Shown here: positions 40,226 to 48,988 of the stretch, in pieces
Position numbering within the stretch: the stretch's first letter is position 1
How the letters are laid out: each line of letters begins with the position of its first letter
Assembly (NCBI GenBank): GCA_903866275.1
Contig: CAIPMU010000016.1
Coordinates: 1-64,000 of the forward strand
Length of the DNA: 64,000 bases
Source of the DNA: Vampirovibrio chlorellavorus
GTDB lineage: Bacteria; Cyanobacteriota; Vampirovibrionia; Vampirovibrionales; Vampirovibrionaceae
Reading direction: 5' to 3'
Position numbers and translations under genes: made by a program
The notes under the pieces: generated by a model
The model's input: the letters and a program-made list of their open reading frames with translations, nothing else
Told to the model about the DNA's origin: nothing
Databases searched by the model: none

Positions 40226-41485
40226 TTACTTATTTTGCAGCTTGGTCAGGAAGTTCAGCACCGCAAGACCTACAGTGGACTTGGCATTCGGGTTATTCAC
40301 CAGAGCCTGGGCAAACGCCTTGGTTGCGGGAGTGGCATTGGTCAGACCAAAATCCAGAGACTTCGGGTCGGTTAACGCTGATTGAGCAATCCCTTGGGCC
40401 GTAGATTGCTTATCCAGAATGCGGTGACCCCACATAGAGAAGTTCAGCAGGTCCGTGGCCGATACACCGGAAGTTTGTACAAACTGCTGCAAGCCAGCGG
40501 GCGTCTCAACATTAGGCGTCGTCCTGAACAACTCTGCCGCGTTGAGGCTTGAGTCGGTTTTCTTGAGGCCGGCGGCAAATCCGGTGATGGAAGGGCCATC
40601 GGTCGTCGGCCAGACTTGCTCAATCAGCTTCAGCTCAGCGCTGCCGTTGATTTTGCCATCGTCTTCAAGATCCATCTTGCCCCATTGGCGAACCATATCA
40701 GTGGTTTCCGGGGTGGCATTAAAGGCCGTATTGTTGCTCTGGGTGGGGGCTAACAATGTTCTTAGCGTCACATCACCGTTGATTTTGCCATCATATAAGT
40801 CATGACCCAGCAAGCGAATGCCGACGCGGGCAAACTTGGATAAGCCGGAGGGATCATTGCTATCCAGAATCTGGGTATTGACCGCTTTTTTCGGCGTGAA
40901 CATCGACTTCAGGAAATCCTGAGTCAAATTGCCATTCGCATCCACCGGCACTTTATCTAAAGACAACGTGCCAGGATCAAAGTTACCCGGGGTGGGAGTG
41001 GGAGTGGGAGTGGGAGTGGGAGTGGGAGTGGGCGTAGGAGTTGGGGTAGGGGTAGGGGTAGGGGTAGGAGTTGGTGTGGGAGTGGGCGTTGGGGTTGGCG
41101 TTGGGGTTGGCGTGGGGGTTGGTGTGGGAGTGGGTGTGGGAGTGGGCGTTGGGGTTGGTGTGGGGGTTGGCGTGGGAGTGGGGGTGGGAGTGGGCGTTGG
41201 GGTTGGTGTGGGGGTTGGCGTGGGGGTTGTGCCACCCTGACCCAGAATCAAAGACAACAACTGGGTCAACAGGGTCAAAATCTGAAATAGCGCGGAGTTC
41301 TGAGCGCCACCGCCAACACTCCCAGGCACATTCGGATTACCGGGATATGCCCCAGGCTTCTGATTTCGCCCGATGCCGTAAGACGAGTCGGCTTCATGCA
41401 CATGACCAGACTCTTTCCTCACGCTATGGCGCGCAGTAGATAAAGTCATATTGGGAATATTGGAACGGTTGTTGACCTGTGTCAT
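40226..41485 (-). CDS. Protein with long Pro-Thr repeat and C-terminal helical domain, 419 aa
   Basis: ATG 41485 follows GAGGG. After a polar head and a hydrophobic patch (ALFQILTLLTQLLSLILG, about residues 65-82) comes about 80 residues of alternating Pro and Thr, a stiff extended linker. The C-terminal 250 residues are helical and contain two DGKING motifs (near 245 and 285 from the start), each followed by a helix, plus DANGNL; these resemble calcium-binding half-EF or dockerin-like loops. Cell-surface or filament roles are common for such spacers but there is no classical signal peptide. Function unknown. Confidence 0.7.
   Translation of the reverse strand: MTQVNNRSNIPNMTLSTARHSVRKESGHVHEADSSYGIGRNQKPGAYPGNPNVPGSVGGGAQNSALFQILTLLTQLLSLILGQGGTTPTPTPTPTPTPTPTPTPTPTPTPTPTPTPTPTPTPTPTPTPTPTPTPTPTPTPTPTPTPTPTPTPTPTPTPTPTPTPTPGNFDPGTLSLDKVPVDANGNLTQDFLKSMFTPKKAVNTQILDSNDPSGLSKFARVGIRLLGHDLYDGKINGDVTLRTLLAPTQSNNTAFNATPETTDMVRQWGKMDLEDDGKINGSAELKLIEQVWPTTDGPSITGFAAGLKKTDSSLNAAELFRTTPNVETPAGLQQFVQTSGVSATDLLNFSMWGHRILDKQSTAQGIAQSALTDPKSLDFGLTNATPATKAFAQALVNNPNAKSTVGLAVLNFLTKLQNK
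40990..41230. repeat. Short tandem repeat coding for (Pro-Thr)n, G-quadruplex prone
   Basis: About 240 bases of six-base units (GTGGGA, GTTGGG, GTAGGG variants) on the + strand, with G runs of three or four every six bases. The strand with G runs is the template for the protein. Length changes by slippage would stay in frame only in multiples of three. Confidence 0.9.
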
Positions 41486-41783
41486 TGTCAAAGCCCTCAA
41501 TATTTAAATCCAGCCTAATTCGTATATACTAAATATAAAAATTTGACTGCTTATAGATTGCCTGCTTTTAACAATCTGTAAAAAACTATTTACAAACAAA
41601 GACTCTGCAGATTAACATCTTCGGACGTCGAATCCCGTCATCACAACACAATACGCTCAGCGCACCTGCAAAAACTAAAGCCACAAGCCATGCGACCTAA
41701 CACACTTTCAAAAAAACACATCAGAAATAGGACACTCACTTGCGTAAACCGGCAAGAAGGCCTCTATCGGTATATTTAAGGCT

Positions 41784-43316
41784 TTACTTTCCAAAAATAT
41801 CCGGGGGCAGACCGCCTTGAGGAAACCCGGGCGGTAGTTTCATACCCGGCGGCAGCTTGGGCATCTTCCCCCCAGGAAAGCCACCACCAGAAGGCATGCC
41901 AGGGAAACCACCCCCCATACCAAAGTCACCCAATGGGTCTTTTTTCTTTTTCTTGATACTGCGGGGCATTTTCAAACCGCTCATCAAACTGGGATTGGCC
42001 TCTTTTTTCATGCCATCCGTCATCTTGGTGAGCTGCTTCATCATCATCCGCATCTGGTCAAACTGCATCAGGAAGGTGCCAACGTCCTCCACAGGCAGAC
42101 CACAACCTTTGGCAATGCGCTTTTTTCGACTGTCGTTCACCAGTTCCGGCTTACGACGCTCGGCAAGCGTCATGCTACTGATAATCACCTCGATTTTTTT
42201 CATCTGACCTTCGCCACTGCTGGAGATCATTTCCCGCATATCCTTGGTCAGCCCCGGAATGGGCAGCATGCCCAGAATCTGATCCATTGAACCCAGCATT
42301 TTGAAGGACTTCTGAATCTTCATAAAATCTTCCAGAGAAAATTCGGACTTCCGCATTTTCTCTTCCATGCGCTTGGCCTCGTCCAGATCAAAGGCCTCCT
42401 GGGCGCGCTCCACCAGTGAGATCACATCACCCATGCCCAGAATACGAGTGGCCATCCGCTCCGGATGGAAATTTTCGAGCCCGGTGAGCTTTTCGCTGGT
42501 ACCAATCAGCTTGATGGGCTTACCAGTCACTTCCACCACCGAAAGGGCGGCCCCACCTCGGGCGTCGCCGTCCAGCTTGGAAATGACAATACCGGTCACA
42601 TCCAGTTGACTATTAAACGCCTCGGCCACGGCCACGGCTTCCTGCCCGGTCATGGCGTCAATCACCAACAGCTTTTCCTGAGGCTGCAAGACCCTTTCCA
42701 CCAGCAACAGCTCCGCCATCATCTCGGTGTCAATTTGCAGACGGCCCGCGGTATCCACCAGCAAGGTGTTAAAGCCCTCGGCTTTGGCGCGATCCAGACC
42801 ACTGCGGGCAATAGCCAGCACATCGGTGGAACCTTCAATGGTGTGTACTGGAATATCAATTTCCTTGCCCAACGTCATCAACTGCTGAATTGCCGCTGGA
42901 CGATACACGTCGGCAGCCACCATCAGGGGATTTCGGCCTTCCTTGCGGAGTTTTAGGGCCAGCTTGCCGCAGGTCGTGGTTTTTCCGGAACCCTGCAAGC
43001 CGAACAAAACGATGATATTGAGCGAACCATCCAGACAAAGCCCCTGGCTCTCGCCCCCCAACAGAATCACCAGCTCATCATGCACAATTTTAATCAGTTG
43101 TTGACCGGGTTCCACACTTTTTAAGACATCCTCACCCACCGCACGGTCTTTCACCCGGCTGATAAACGCCTTGATCACCCGCAAGCTGACATCCGCCTCC
43201 AGCAGCGCGCGACGCACTTCACGCAAGGCATCTTCCATGTTGTCTTCCGTGAGCTGGCGCCCGCCCCTGAGGTTAGCGAACACATCCTGCAAACGTTCTG
43301 AAAGCTGATCAAACAT
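41784..43316 (-). CDS. ffh: Signal recognition particle protein Ffh (SRP54), 510 aa
   Basis: The GTPase targets ribosome-nascent chains to the membrane with FtsY. It has the N domain (MFDQLSERLQDVFANLRG at the start), the G1 site LQGSGKTT, DTAGRLQ, TKLDGDARGG and the Met-rich M domain (MRKSEFSLEDFMKIQKSFKMLG, GCGLPVEDVGTFLMQFDQMRMMMKQL). ATG 43316 is the normal family start; a longer frame to 43469 is not credible. The tail is Gly/Pro/Lys-rich (GGGFPGGKMPKLPP) and longer than usual. It follows ftsY in a nusB-ftsY-ffh series. Confidence 0.96.
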   Translation of the reverse strand: MFDQLSERLQDVFANLRGGRQLTEDNMEDALREVRRALLEADVSLRVIKAFISRVKDRAVGEDVLKSVEPGQQLIKIVHDELVILLGGESQGLCLDGSLNIIVLFGLQGSGKTTTCGKLALKLRKEGRNPLMVAADVYRPAAIQQLMTLGKEIDIPVHTIEGSTDVLAIARSGLDRAKAEGFNTLLVDTAGRLQIDTEMMAELLLVERVLQPQEKLLVIDAMTGQEAVAVAEAFNSQLDVTGIVISKLDGDARGGAALSVVEVTGKPIKLIGTSEKLTGLENFHPERMATRILGMGDVISLVERAQEAFDLDEAKRMEEKMRKSEFSLEDFMKIQKSFKMLGSMDQILGMLPIPGLTKDMREMISSSGEGQMKKIEVIISSMTLAERRKPELVNDSRKKRIAKGCGLPVEDVGTFLMQFDQMRMMMKQLTKMTDGMKKEANPSLMSGLKMPRSIKKKKKDPLGDFGMGGGFPGMPSGGGFPGGKMPKLPPGMKLPPGFPQGGLPPDIFGK

Positions 43317-43734
43317 GGGTGAAATCCTGTCGTTCGGGTTGAAGTAGATGACGAGCCAGCCACAGGGGCCGGGGCAAGCAACCTTAGCAGCTGAGGCAGC
43401 TGCTGAAAGCCCAATCCCGAAGCCCTCCGGGCATTGGGCTTTCAGCAAGCGCACGTTCAGGTTGGCCAAGGCTTACCCGCTGAAGCTCCATGATCCTACT
43501 CACACCCTCCACTGTCAAACGAAAGTGCATCCTCCCGCATAGCCCGAAACCGGACACACTGACCGGGCTCGCTGTCACTCAAGGGCTTTCGGGATTGGAT
43601 GGCCTCTTTTTCATCTCCACGATTCTAACTGGGTCAGAGCATGGAGTCACGCGGACCACCCGCAATGCGTTATCCATTCATGCCATCGGAGCACAAACGC
43701 CCCACCCTGTCATACTCTCGGTCAGACCCTCGGG
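43317..43734. other. Gap between ftsY and ffh with a 15-bp hairpin
   Basis: Apart from the inverted repeat at 43401-43447 no gene was seen; an SRP RNA was looked for and not found. The gap may hold a second promoter for ffh. Confidence 0.5.
43401..43447. terminator. Large perfect inverted repeat between ftsY and ffh
   Basis: TGCTGAAAGCCCAAT (43401-43415) and its exact complement (43433-43447) flank a loop that itself contains CCCG/CGGG. No T run adjoins, so it may be a processing stem or attenuator rather than a simple terminator. Confidence 0.5.
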
Positions 43735-44724
43735 TTACTTTTCAAACAGGGCGTCAATAAACTCACGGGCGTTAAAGTCTTTCAGGTCTTCCAGCCCCTC
43801 ACCCACGCCCACCATCTTCACGGGGAGCTTATACTCCTGCGCAATGGTCAGAATCACGCCACCTTTGGCTGAGCCATCCAGCTTGGTTAGCACCACGCCT
43901 GACAGTTCCACGGTTTCCTGAAAGACCCGCGCCTGCTTCAGGGCATTTTGACCCGTGGTGGCATCCAGCACCAGCAAGGCTTCCAGGCGTGCACCTTCCG
44001 GCATCCCCTGATCAATGACTTTACGCACCTTGCGTAACTCTTCCATCAGGTTCAGCTTGTTCTGCAAACGTCCGGCGGTATCCAGTAAAACCACATCCGC
44101 CTGAATGTCTCTCGCCTGCTTCAGGGCATCAAATATCACAGCAGCGGGATCCTTGGTGTTGCCCGCACCGACAAAACTCGCCCCGGCACGCTGCGCCCAG
44201 ACTTCCAGCTGTTCTTCAGCGGCAGCCCGAAAGGTATCACCTGCGCCAATCACCACTTTTTTGCCCGCCTTGATAAAGCGATTGGCCAACTTGCCAATAA
44301 ACGTGGTCTTTCCGGCCCCGTTCACGCCCACCACCAGGTACACGTTCATCACGCCGGGTTGATAAACCAACTGATTGGCCCGCTCATAGGGGGTTAGAAT
44401 CTGGGTGAACTCCTGCTTGAGGAAATTCATCAGGTCTTCTGGATTACCCAGCTCGTGTTTACGCTGACGCAACCGGTTGGTAATCGCAGTGGCCGTGTCC
44501 AGACCCACATCGGCACGGATTAAGATTTCCTCAATCTCATCAATGAGATCGTCGGTCAGGGTGGAATCCTTCAAAAGACCGACAATCTTGCCCACGATGG
44601 ATTTCCCGGTGGTGGCAACCGCAGCTCGCAGTCCAGACAAGGCACCCGCAGACTCGGCGACTGGGGCTTCCGGGGCTACGACACCAGGGCGCTCAGCAGA
44701 TTTTTTACCGAACCAGTTAAACAT
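43735..44724 (-). CDS. ftsY: SRP receptor FtsY, 329 aa
   Basis: The receptor docks SRP at the inner membrane. The N-terminal A domain is very short (about 25 residues), followed by the N domain and the G domain with GVNGAGKTTFIGKLA, DTFRAAAEEQLE, LLDTAGRLQN, TKLDGSAKGG and the closing GVGEGLEDLKDF. It lies 91 bases after nusB and upstream of ffh, placing both SRP GTPases in one transcription direction. The short A domain suggests membrane binding through the N-domain amphipathic helix. Confidence 0.96.
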   Translation of the reverse strand: MFNWFGKKSAERPGVVAPEAPVAESAGALSGLRAAVATTGKSIVGKIVGLLKDSTLTDDLIDEIEEILIRADVGLDTATAITNRLRQRKHELGNPEDLMNFLKQEFTQILTPYERANQLVYQPGVMNVYLVVGVNGAGKTTFIGKLANRFIKAGKKVVIGAGDTFRAAAEEQLEVWAQRAGASFVGAGNTKDPAAVIFDALKQARDIQADVVLLDTAGRLQNKLNLMEELRKVRKVIDQGMPEGARLEALLVLDATTGQNALKQARVFQETVELSGVVLTKLDGSAKGGVILTIAQEYKLPVKMVGVGEGLEDLKDFNAREFIDALFEK

Positions 44725-44815
44725 GCTTTGTCCTTCCTAGATGCACCCCGGCTTGCCTTCACGCTAGCCCGCCTCCTCTCGATGAAGCGCTATCGTGACA
44801 GAGGCAGCAAACGTG

Positions 44816-45538
44816 TTACGGGCGATAAACGCCAGTCAGGGTTTTTCCGGTTTCCTTGGCGTAATCCTCAGCCAGAGCGCCTAACACACCGTTAATAAAC
44901 CGGTAACTTTCTTCACTGGCAAACTGTTTCGCCAGATCGACCGCTTCGTTGATGGAGACACTCAGGTCCACTTTGGGCACATAGGCCATCTCAGCAGCGG
45001 CCACACGCAGAATATAGGCGTCCATCTTCACGAGACGGTCCATGCGCCAGTCATCCATATTACGGTTCAGGGCCTCATCCAGCTCGGGCAGATGCTCAGC
45101 CACCAGGCGGATCAGCTTGACCGCGTACTCCTGGACATCATCCTGGCGCAACAGGGTCACCAGCTCAGGAATCCGGAGGGCTTCAAACAGATACTCAGCC
45201 CCCTGGAGGCACCGCTCAATCTGCTCCACCATCTCACGAGTCGTCGGTATGGGGACCGGTTGAGCTTTCGCGTCCAAGGGCGTCTCCAGATTGGAGGGAT
45301 GCTCCACTTCGTAGGTCAACAACGCGCGACTTACTTCAGCCAGCTTGTCGGCGGCACTTTGAATCTGAAACTCGGCCTCGCCAGACAAGGCGCGCACCGA
45401 GGACAACATCAGTTCCTGAATGCTTTCGCGCTGGAGAACGGCATTGAGGGCGGCTTGTTCGGGGGATCCGTTGCCCTGCTTGTCAATTTGAAACAGAGTC
45501 AGGAGGGCAAGTTCACGAGCAGCGCGTCGGGCATTCAT
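44816..45538 (-). CDS. nusB: Transcription antitermination factor NusB, long form, 240 aa
   Basis: The conserved NusB elements are present: ARRAARELALLTLFQID at the start, and in the C-terminal half RMDRLVKMDAYILRVAAAEM, VDLSVSINEAVDLAKQFASEESYRFINGVLGALA. It binds boxA RNA with NusE for rRNA antitermination. At 240 residues it is about 100 longer than E. coli NusB, owing to an insert between residues 20 and 130 that includes an Ala/Glu-rich helical stretch. ATG 45538 follows AGGA; an upstream TTG is less likely. Confidence 0.9.
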   Translation of the reverse strand: MNARRAARELALLTLFQIDKQGNGSPEQAALNAVLQRESIQELMLSSVRALSGEAEFQIQSAADKLAEVSRALLTYEVEHPSNLETPLDAKAQPVPIPTTREMVEQIERCLQGAEYLFEALRIPELVTLLRQDDVQEYAVKLIRLVAEHLPELDEALNRNMDDWRMDRLVKMDAYILRVAAAEMAYVPKVDLSVSINEAVDLAKQFASEESYRFINGVLGALAEDYAKETGKTLTGVYRP

Positions 45539-45923
45539 AGTCAAAAAATCCTAAAATCAAGCACTAAAATCAAAAATGGGGCAAGGCAACGTCAGTGAGA
45601 CTGAAAAAGAGACTGTTCGCATCAGCCAGACCAGCGGGATCAACGGAATCACGACAGGCAATCGGATCACACGATTCCAAGAATTAATCAGCCATCAGCG
45701 TAAAACAGTCCGGGCCGGGACGCAATCTTTTCTGTGCCAAAAGACGATTTGCTCCAGGTTACCAATTCCCAATCGGGTTGGGTTTATGCTAGAAAGAAAG
45801 CCTTCTTATTGCATTCAAGGGTTTCATCTCAAACGGTCCAATTTTTTAAAATATCCCCATCGATATTGTCATCGGCAACGTTCCAGACAACAAACTCACA
45901 CATCAATGACGAGAGAGGGTTTC
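45539..45923. other. Divergent region nusB / 45924 gene
   Basis: AT-rich near 45840-45860. No RNA gene or clear operator seen. Confidence 0.4.
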
Positions 45924-46367
45924 ATGCTGTCCCGATTATTCGCAGAGGAAAAAAACCGGACTCACGGACATGTGCTGCCGTCCCTCAGCGCCCACAAAGC
46001 TCGCAATCGAGGCAGCAGCCCGGTAGCCTCCCGCCATAGCAGCTCTAAAAGCCTGCCGCTCATTCTTTCTTCCAGCTGGACAACGGGTCCCGTGTTTACC
46101 CTCCCACTCAATTCACTCCCCACCGCAGAACATCGGTCAAGACCAGCCCCCGTCCAGCCACCAACACCACACGTCTATATCAGCTTTCCGCCGCACCCGG
46201 ATGATGAGTTTGACCTGGAGTCCCAACGCCACAGGAGTAACCCCACAAACCGCAATCTGCTTCCCGATTGGATGGTCATCCCCAATCGCTGGCTCAACAG
46301 CATTCAGGATTATATCCGTGACTGTGCCTTACACTGGGGCCCCGCCCCAAAAGACCCGCGACCTTAG
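45924..46367 (+). CDS. Hypothetical Pro/Ser-rich protein, 147 aa
   Basis: GAGAGAGGG before ATG 45924 supports this start. The first 110 residues are rich in Ser, Pro and His and look disordered; the last 35 (LLPDWMVIPNRWLNSIQDYIRDC) may fold as a small helix. No signal peptide or family recognised. A longer in-frame extension upstream to 45576 is not supported by composition. Confidence 0.45.
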   Translation: MLSRLFAEEKNRTHGHVLPSLSAHKARNRGSSPVASRHSSSKSLPLILSSSWTTGPVFTLPLNSLPTAEHRSRPAPVQPPTPHVYISFPPHPDDEFDLESQRHRSNPTNRNLLPDWMVIPNRWLNSIQDYIRDCALHWGPAPKDPRP

Positions 46368-46451
46368 GCACAGTGAACACACCACGGAGTCCCAAATGGA
46401 TTTCAGAATCACAAAACCCTGTTAGCGCTTTCAGGCTTCAACTGATTCTGC

Positions 46452-47027
46452 CTATACCCGGCTCAGAATCAGTTCAACCGCCTCAGGCATATCCGCACAC
46501 ACAAAGTGGGGTTGCTGTTCCAGCACCTGATATTTGCCTGCCAGCACCCGTTCCCCGTAGCCGGTTTTCAGCAGGATGCTCTGGCAGCCAACGTTGTAAC
46601 CAAAGGCCACATCACTGGCCTTATCACCCAGCATATAGGACTTTTCAATCTCGATTTCCGGAAATCTCGCCATGGCCTGCTGGATCATGCCCGGTTCCGG
46701 CTTGCGACAGGTACACGCCACAGCAAGCTCGGGGACAACACCTTTTCCCAAATGAGGACAATAGTAGACTGCATCAAGATGGGCACCAGCCTGTCCCTGT
46801 AATAATTGGGCCAACCGTTCATGCAGGGCATCGATATGCGCCACATCGTAGAAGCCACGGGCGGCACCCGTTTGATTGCTCGCCAGAATCGCCAGGAATC
46901 CGGCATCGTTTAAGCGACGAACCGCCTGGGCCACCCCCGGAATGAGCTCCAGGTCCTCCACGTTCCGGATATACCCTTTTTCCACGTTCAACGTACCATC
47001 GCGATCCAGAAACACAGCAATTGTCAT
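46452..47027 (-). CDS. gmhB: D-glycero-manno-heptose 1,7-bisphosphate phosphatase, 191 aa
   Basis: HAD-superfamily phosphatase of the HisB-N/GmhB type. The nucleophile motif is LDRDGTLN (Asp8, Asp10); SNQTGAARG, the zinc-loop pattern CPHLG...CTCRKPEPGM (Cys-x-His and Cys-x-Cys) and LGDKASDV follow. In the ADP-heptose route it removes the C7 phosphate for the LPS inner core, consistent with an outer membrane. ATG 47027 follows AAGG. It is 117 bases downstream of the Crp-like regulator in the same direction. Confidence 0.85.
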   Translation of the reverse strand: MTIAVFLDRDGTLNVEKGYIRNVEDLELIPGVAQAVRRLNDAGFLAILASNQTGAARGFYDVAHIDALHERLAQLLQGQAGAHLDAVYYCPHLGKGVVPELAVACTCRKPEPGMIQQAMARFPEIEIEKSYMLGDKASDVAFGYNVGCQSILLKTGYGERVLAGKYQVLEQQPHFVCADMPEAVELILSRV

Positions 47028-47144
47028 CAAAAAAACCTTCGACTTGAGTTCATACAATAATCAGGGTTCGCCATTCATCAGGCAAAAAGCGGGCAAAAAA
47101 TGATGACGCAAATCACCAGCAACAGAAAAAAAGACTGATAAGGG

Positions 47145-47852
47145 CTAACGGTCCCCTTTGGCAATTTTAGCCAGTTTCACGGGGTCGGTAATAATCAACT
47201 GTTGATCGGCCACATCCAAAGTCCCAAGCTGCTTCAGATTCTCAACGCTCACTTTGAAAACGTCGGGGGTAGTATAACAGAAAAGCGCCCAATCCTGCAC
47301 AGACAAGGGAGGCATCATGACATGATCTTTCTCGGGGAGGCGCTTCCCCTTGACCGAGAGACTCATCAGGGTATGGGCCACCTTGCACAGAGGACTGGGA
47401 AGGACCTCGGTGACCAACCGCTGATTCATGCCGCGTAATCGACTGGCTAAAGTGCGAGCCAGATTCAGCGCCAGAATGCCACACTCATGCGTCATTCTCA
47501 AAAATTCTCTTTTGTTCAGCGACATCACTTCCAGTTCGGTCACCGCATAAATATCGCCACTGCGTGTCAAACTGGGATCCAGTATCGCCATCTCGCCAAA
47601 GAAATCCCCCGGCACAAACAGAGCCGCATTAAAGGCATCTTTTCGAGCATTGACCAGAGACAACTTGGCCAATCCGCGCAAGACGATAAAAAAGGTCTCG
47701 CCCGGATCCTGGCTGGACAATACCAGGCCACCGGCCTGGTACACAAAACAAAACCCCGTTGACACAAACCGGGCAATATCGGCCGAAGGCATATCGGCAA
47801 ATAAGGGCACTTGGGCCCAATTATAACTGGCCTTATCCACTCTCATCGACAT
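47145..47852 (-). CDS. Crp/Fnr-family transcription regulator, 235 aa
   Basis: An N-terminal cyclic-nucleotide-binding-like beta barrel (about residues 15-130) includes GETFFIVLRGLAKLSL and the PGDFFGEMAILDPSLTRSGDIYAV segment, close to the cNMP-binding cassette (GE, R/S). A dimer helix follows, then a winged helix at about 155-225 (LSVQDWALFCYTTPDVFKVSVENLKQLG). No Fnr-type Cys cluster is present, so it is not an iron-sulfur sensor. The HTH recognition helix departs from the usual R.T..R pattern. Confidence 0.82.
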   Translation of the reverse strand: MSMRVDKASYNWAQVPLFADMPSADIARFVSTGFCFVYQAGGLVLSSQDPGETFFIVLRGLAKLSLVNARKDAFNAALFVPGDFFGEMAILDPSLTRSGDIYAVTELEVMSLNKREFLRMTHECGILALNLARTLASRLRGMNQRLVTEVLPSPLCKVAHTLMSLSVKGKRLPEKDHVMMPPLSVQDWALFCYTTPDVFKVSVENLKQLGTLDVADQQLIITDPVKLAKIAKGDR

Positions 47853-48064
47853 GGGCTGAATCTTCCTCTCACCGGGGCTTATTTAAAGTGCCCATTCAAA
47901 AACCTATGGGTATCAGACTACTTTAACTATAGCAAATTTTTCATTTAATTTTCCAAACCAAGGTCCAAACATCGTGCATGCCCCGCACGTTTTCAAACCC
48001 CAGCGCATGACTCACCCTCGCAAGACTGAATCTGCAATGAAGTAACAGGGATTACATTCGCATC

Positions 48065-48097
48065 AAAAAAACCCCGAGAGTGATCTCGGGGTTTTTT
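48065..48097 (-). terminator. Terminator of the HU gene
   Basis: ACCCCGAGA and its complement around GTGA, flanked by A6 and T6, form a strong symmetrical terminator. Confidence 0.85.
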
Positions 48098-48116
48098 GAA
48101 ACCAGATGGCTGAAAT

Positions 48117-48395
48117 TTATTTCTTGCCAACCAATTCTTTGAATTTTTTGCCAGCGGAGAAAGCCGGAACGGTTTTCGCAGCAATTTTCAGTTCTTTGCC
48201 GGTTTGGGGGTTGCGGCCAACGCGAGCAGCGCGCTTGCGGGGCTCAAACGTACCAAAACCAACCAAGGTGACTTTTTTGCCTTTAGCAACAGTCTTCTCG
48301 ATAGTAGCAATGGCGTTGGTCAGAATCTCAGCCACTTGCTTCTGGGAAGTTTTGGTCTTGCGGGATACTTCTTGTACGAGTTCTTCTTTGTTCAT
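48117..48395 (-). CDS. hup: DNA-binding protein HU, 92 aa
   Basis: Typical HU/IHF sequence: MNKEELVQEVSRKTKTSQKQV, VTLVGFGTFEPRKRAARVGRNPQTGKELKIAAKTVPAFSAGKKFKE, with the beta-arm tip RNPQTG intact. It dimerises, bends DNA and shapes the nucleoid. AAAGGAGAC precedes the ATG, with a consensus-like promoter and terminator, so it is a strongly expressed single gene. Confidence 0.97.
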   Translation of the reverse strand: MNKEELVQEVSRKTKTSQKQVAEILTNAIATIEKTVAKGKKVTLVGFGTFEPRKRAARVGRNPQTGKELKIAAKTVPAFSAGKKFKELVGKK

Positions 48396-48988
48396 GGTAT
48401 TTGTCTCCTTTCCCTTTGTAACTACGAATGATTATAACAGTCCTCTCGGGATGTGCAACATAAAATTCCCCCTTATAGTGTAGTTTTTTCTATTTTCCAA
48501 TCCTGTAGCCAGACACCCTCAGATGATTCAGGAGAATAAAAACCCTGTCATTACTGCCTTTTCAGTACTTTATCGGTTTAAAAATGAGGAAACTAACAAC
48601 AGACAAGTTTGTCAAAATATCGTCACACACGAAAGCCAATCATAGTCTTATTTTTCAACACTTAAGCTTTTTTTAAATTCAAATTTAAATAAAAACAATA
48701 CATTCATCTATTTATAAAACAACTCTTGCTGGCCAGCACTGCATTATGCGGTCAAAATACGCCCTTCAGCCTCTAAAATAGAACATTTTACAACCCGAAT
48801 CGTCTAAGTTAGACTGTGGCAACTTCAAAATCAACAAATGACCCAGCCGCCCTAACAGCCGAACACCTCGGCAATAGCCGCTTTTACGTCATAGCCCCTG
48901 CCTCGTCCAAACGAAGCACCTTTGCAATCCCAGCCTTTATTCACCCAGATTCAGATAACCCGTTCAGCCCTAAAGGACAATCCCCTCA
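48396..48988. other. Long divergent region HU / nadA
   Basis: The HU promoter takes the first 65 bases. The stretch 48530-48830 is AT-rich with several A/T runs and no supported gene. Confidence 0.5.
48431..48458 (-). promoter_or_regulatory. HU promoter
   Basis: Read leftward: TTGCAC, 16 bases, TATAAT, about 36 bases before the ATG. Confidence 0.75.

Noticed and set aside
40929-41240. Rightward 103-codon Gly-Val repeat frame
   Set aside because: It is the complement of the Pro-Thr repeat and has no start context.
43317-43734. SRP RNA gene beside ffh
   Set aside because: I looked for the conserved GGTCAGG and GGAAGCAGCC elements on both strands and did not find them.
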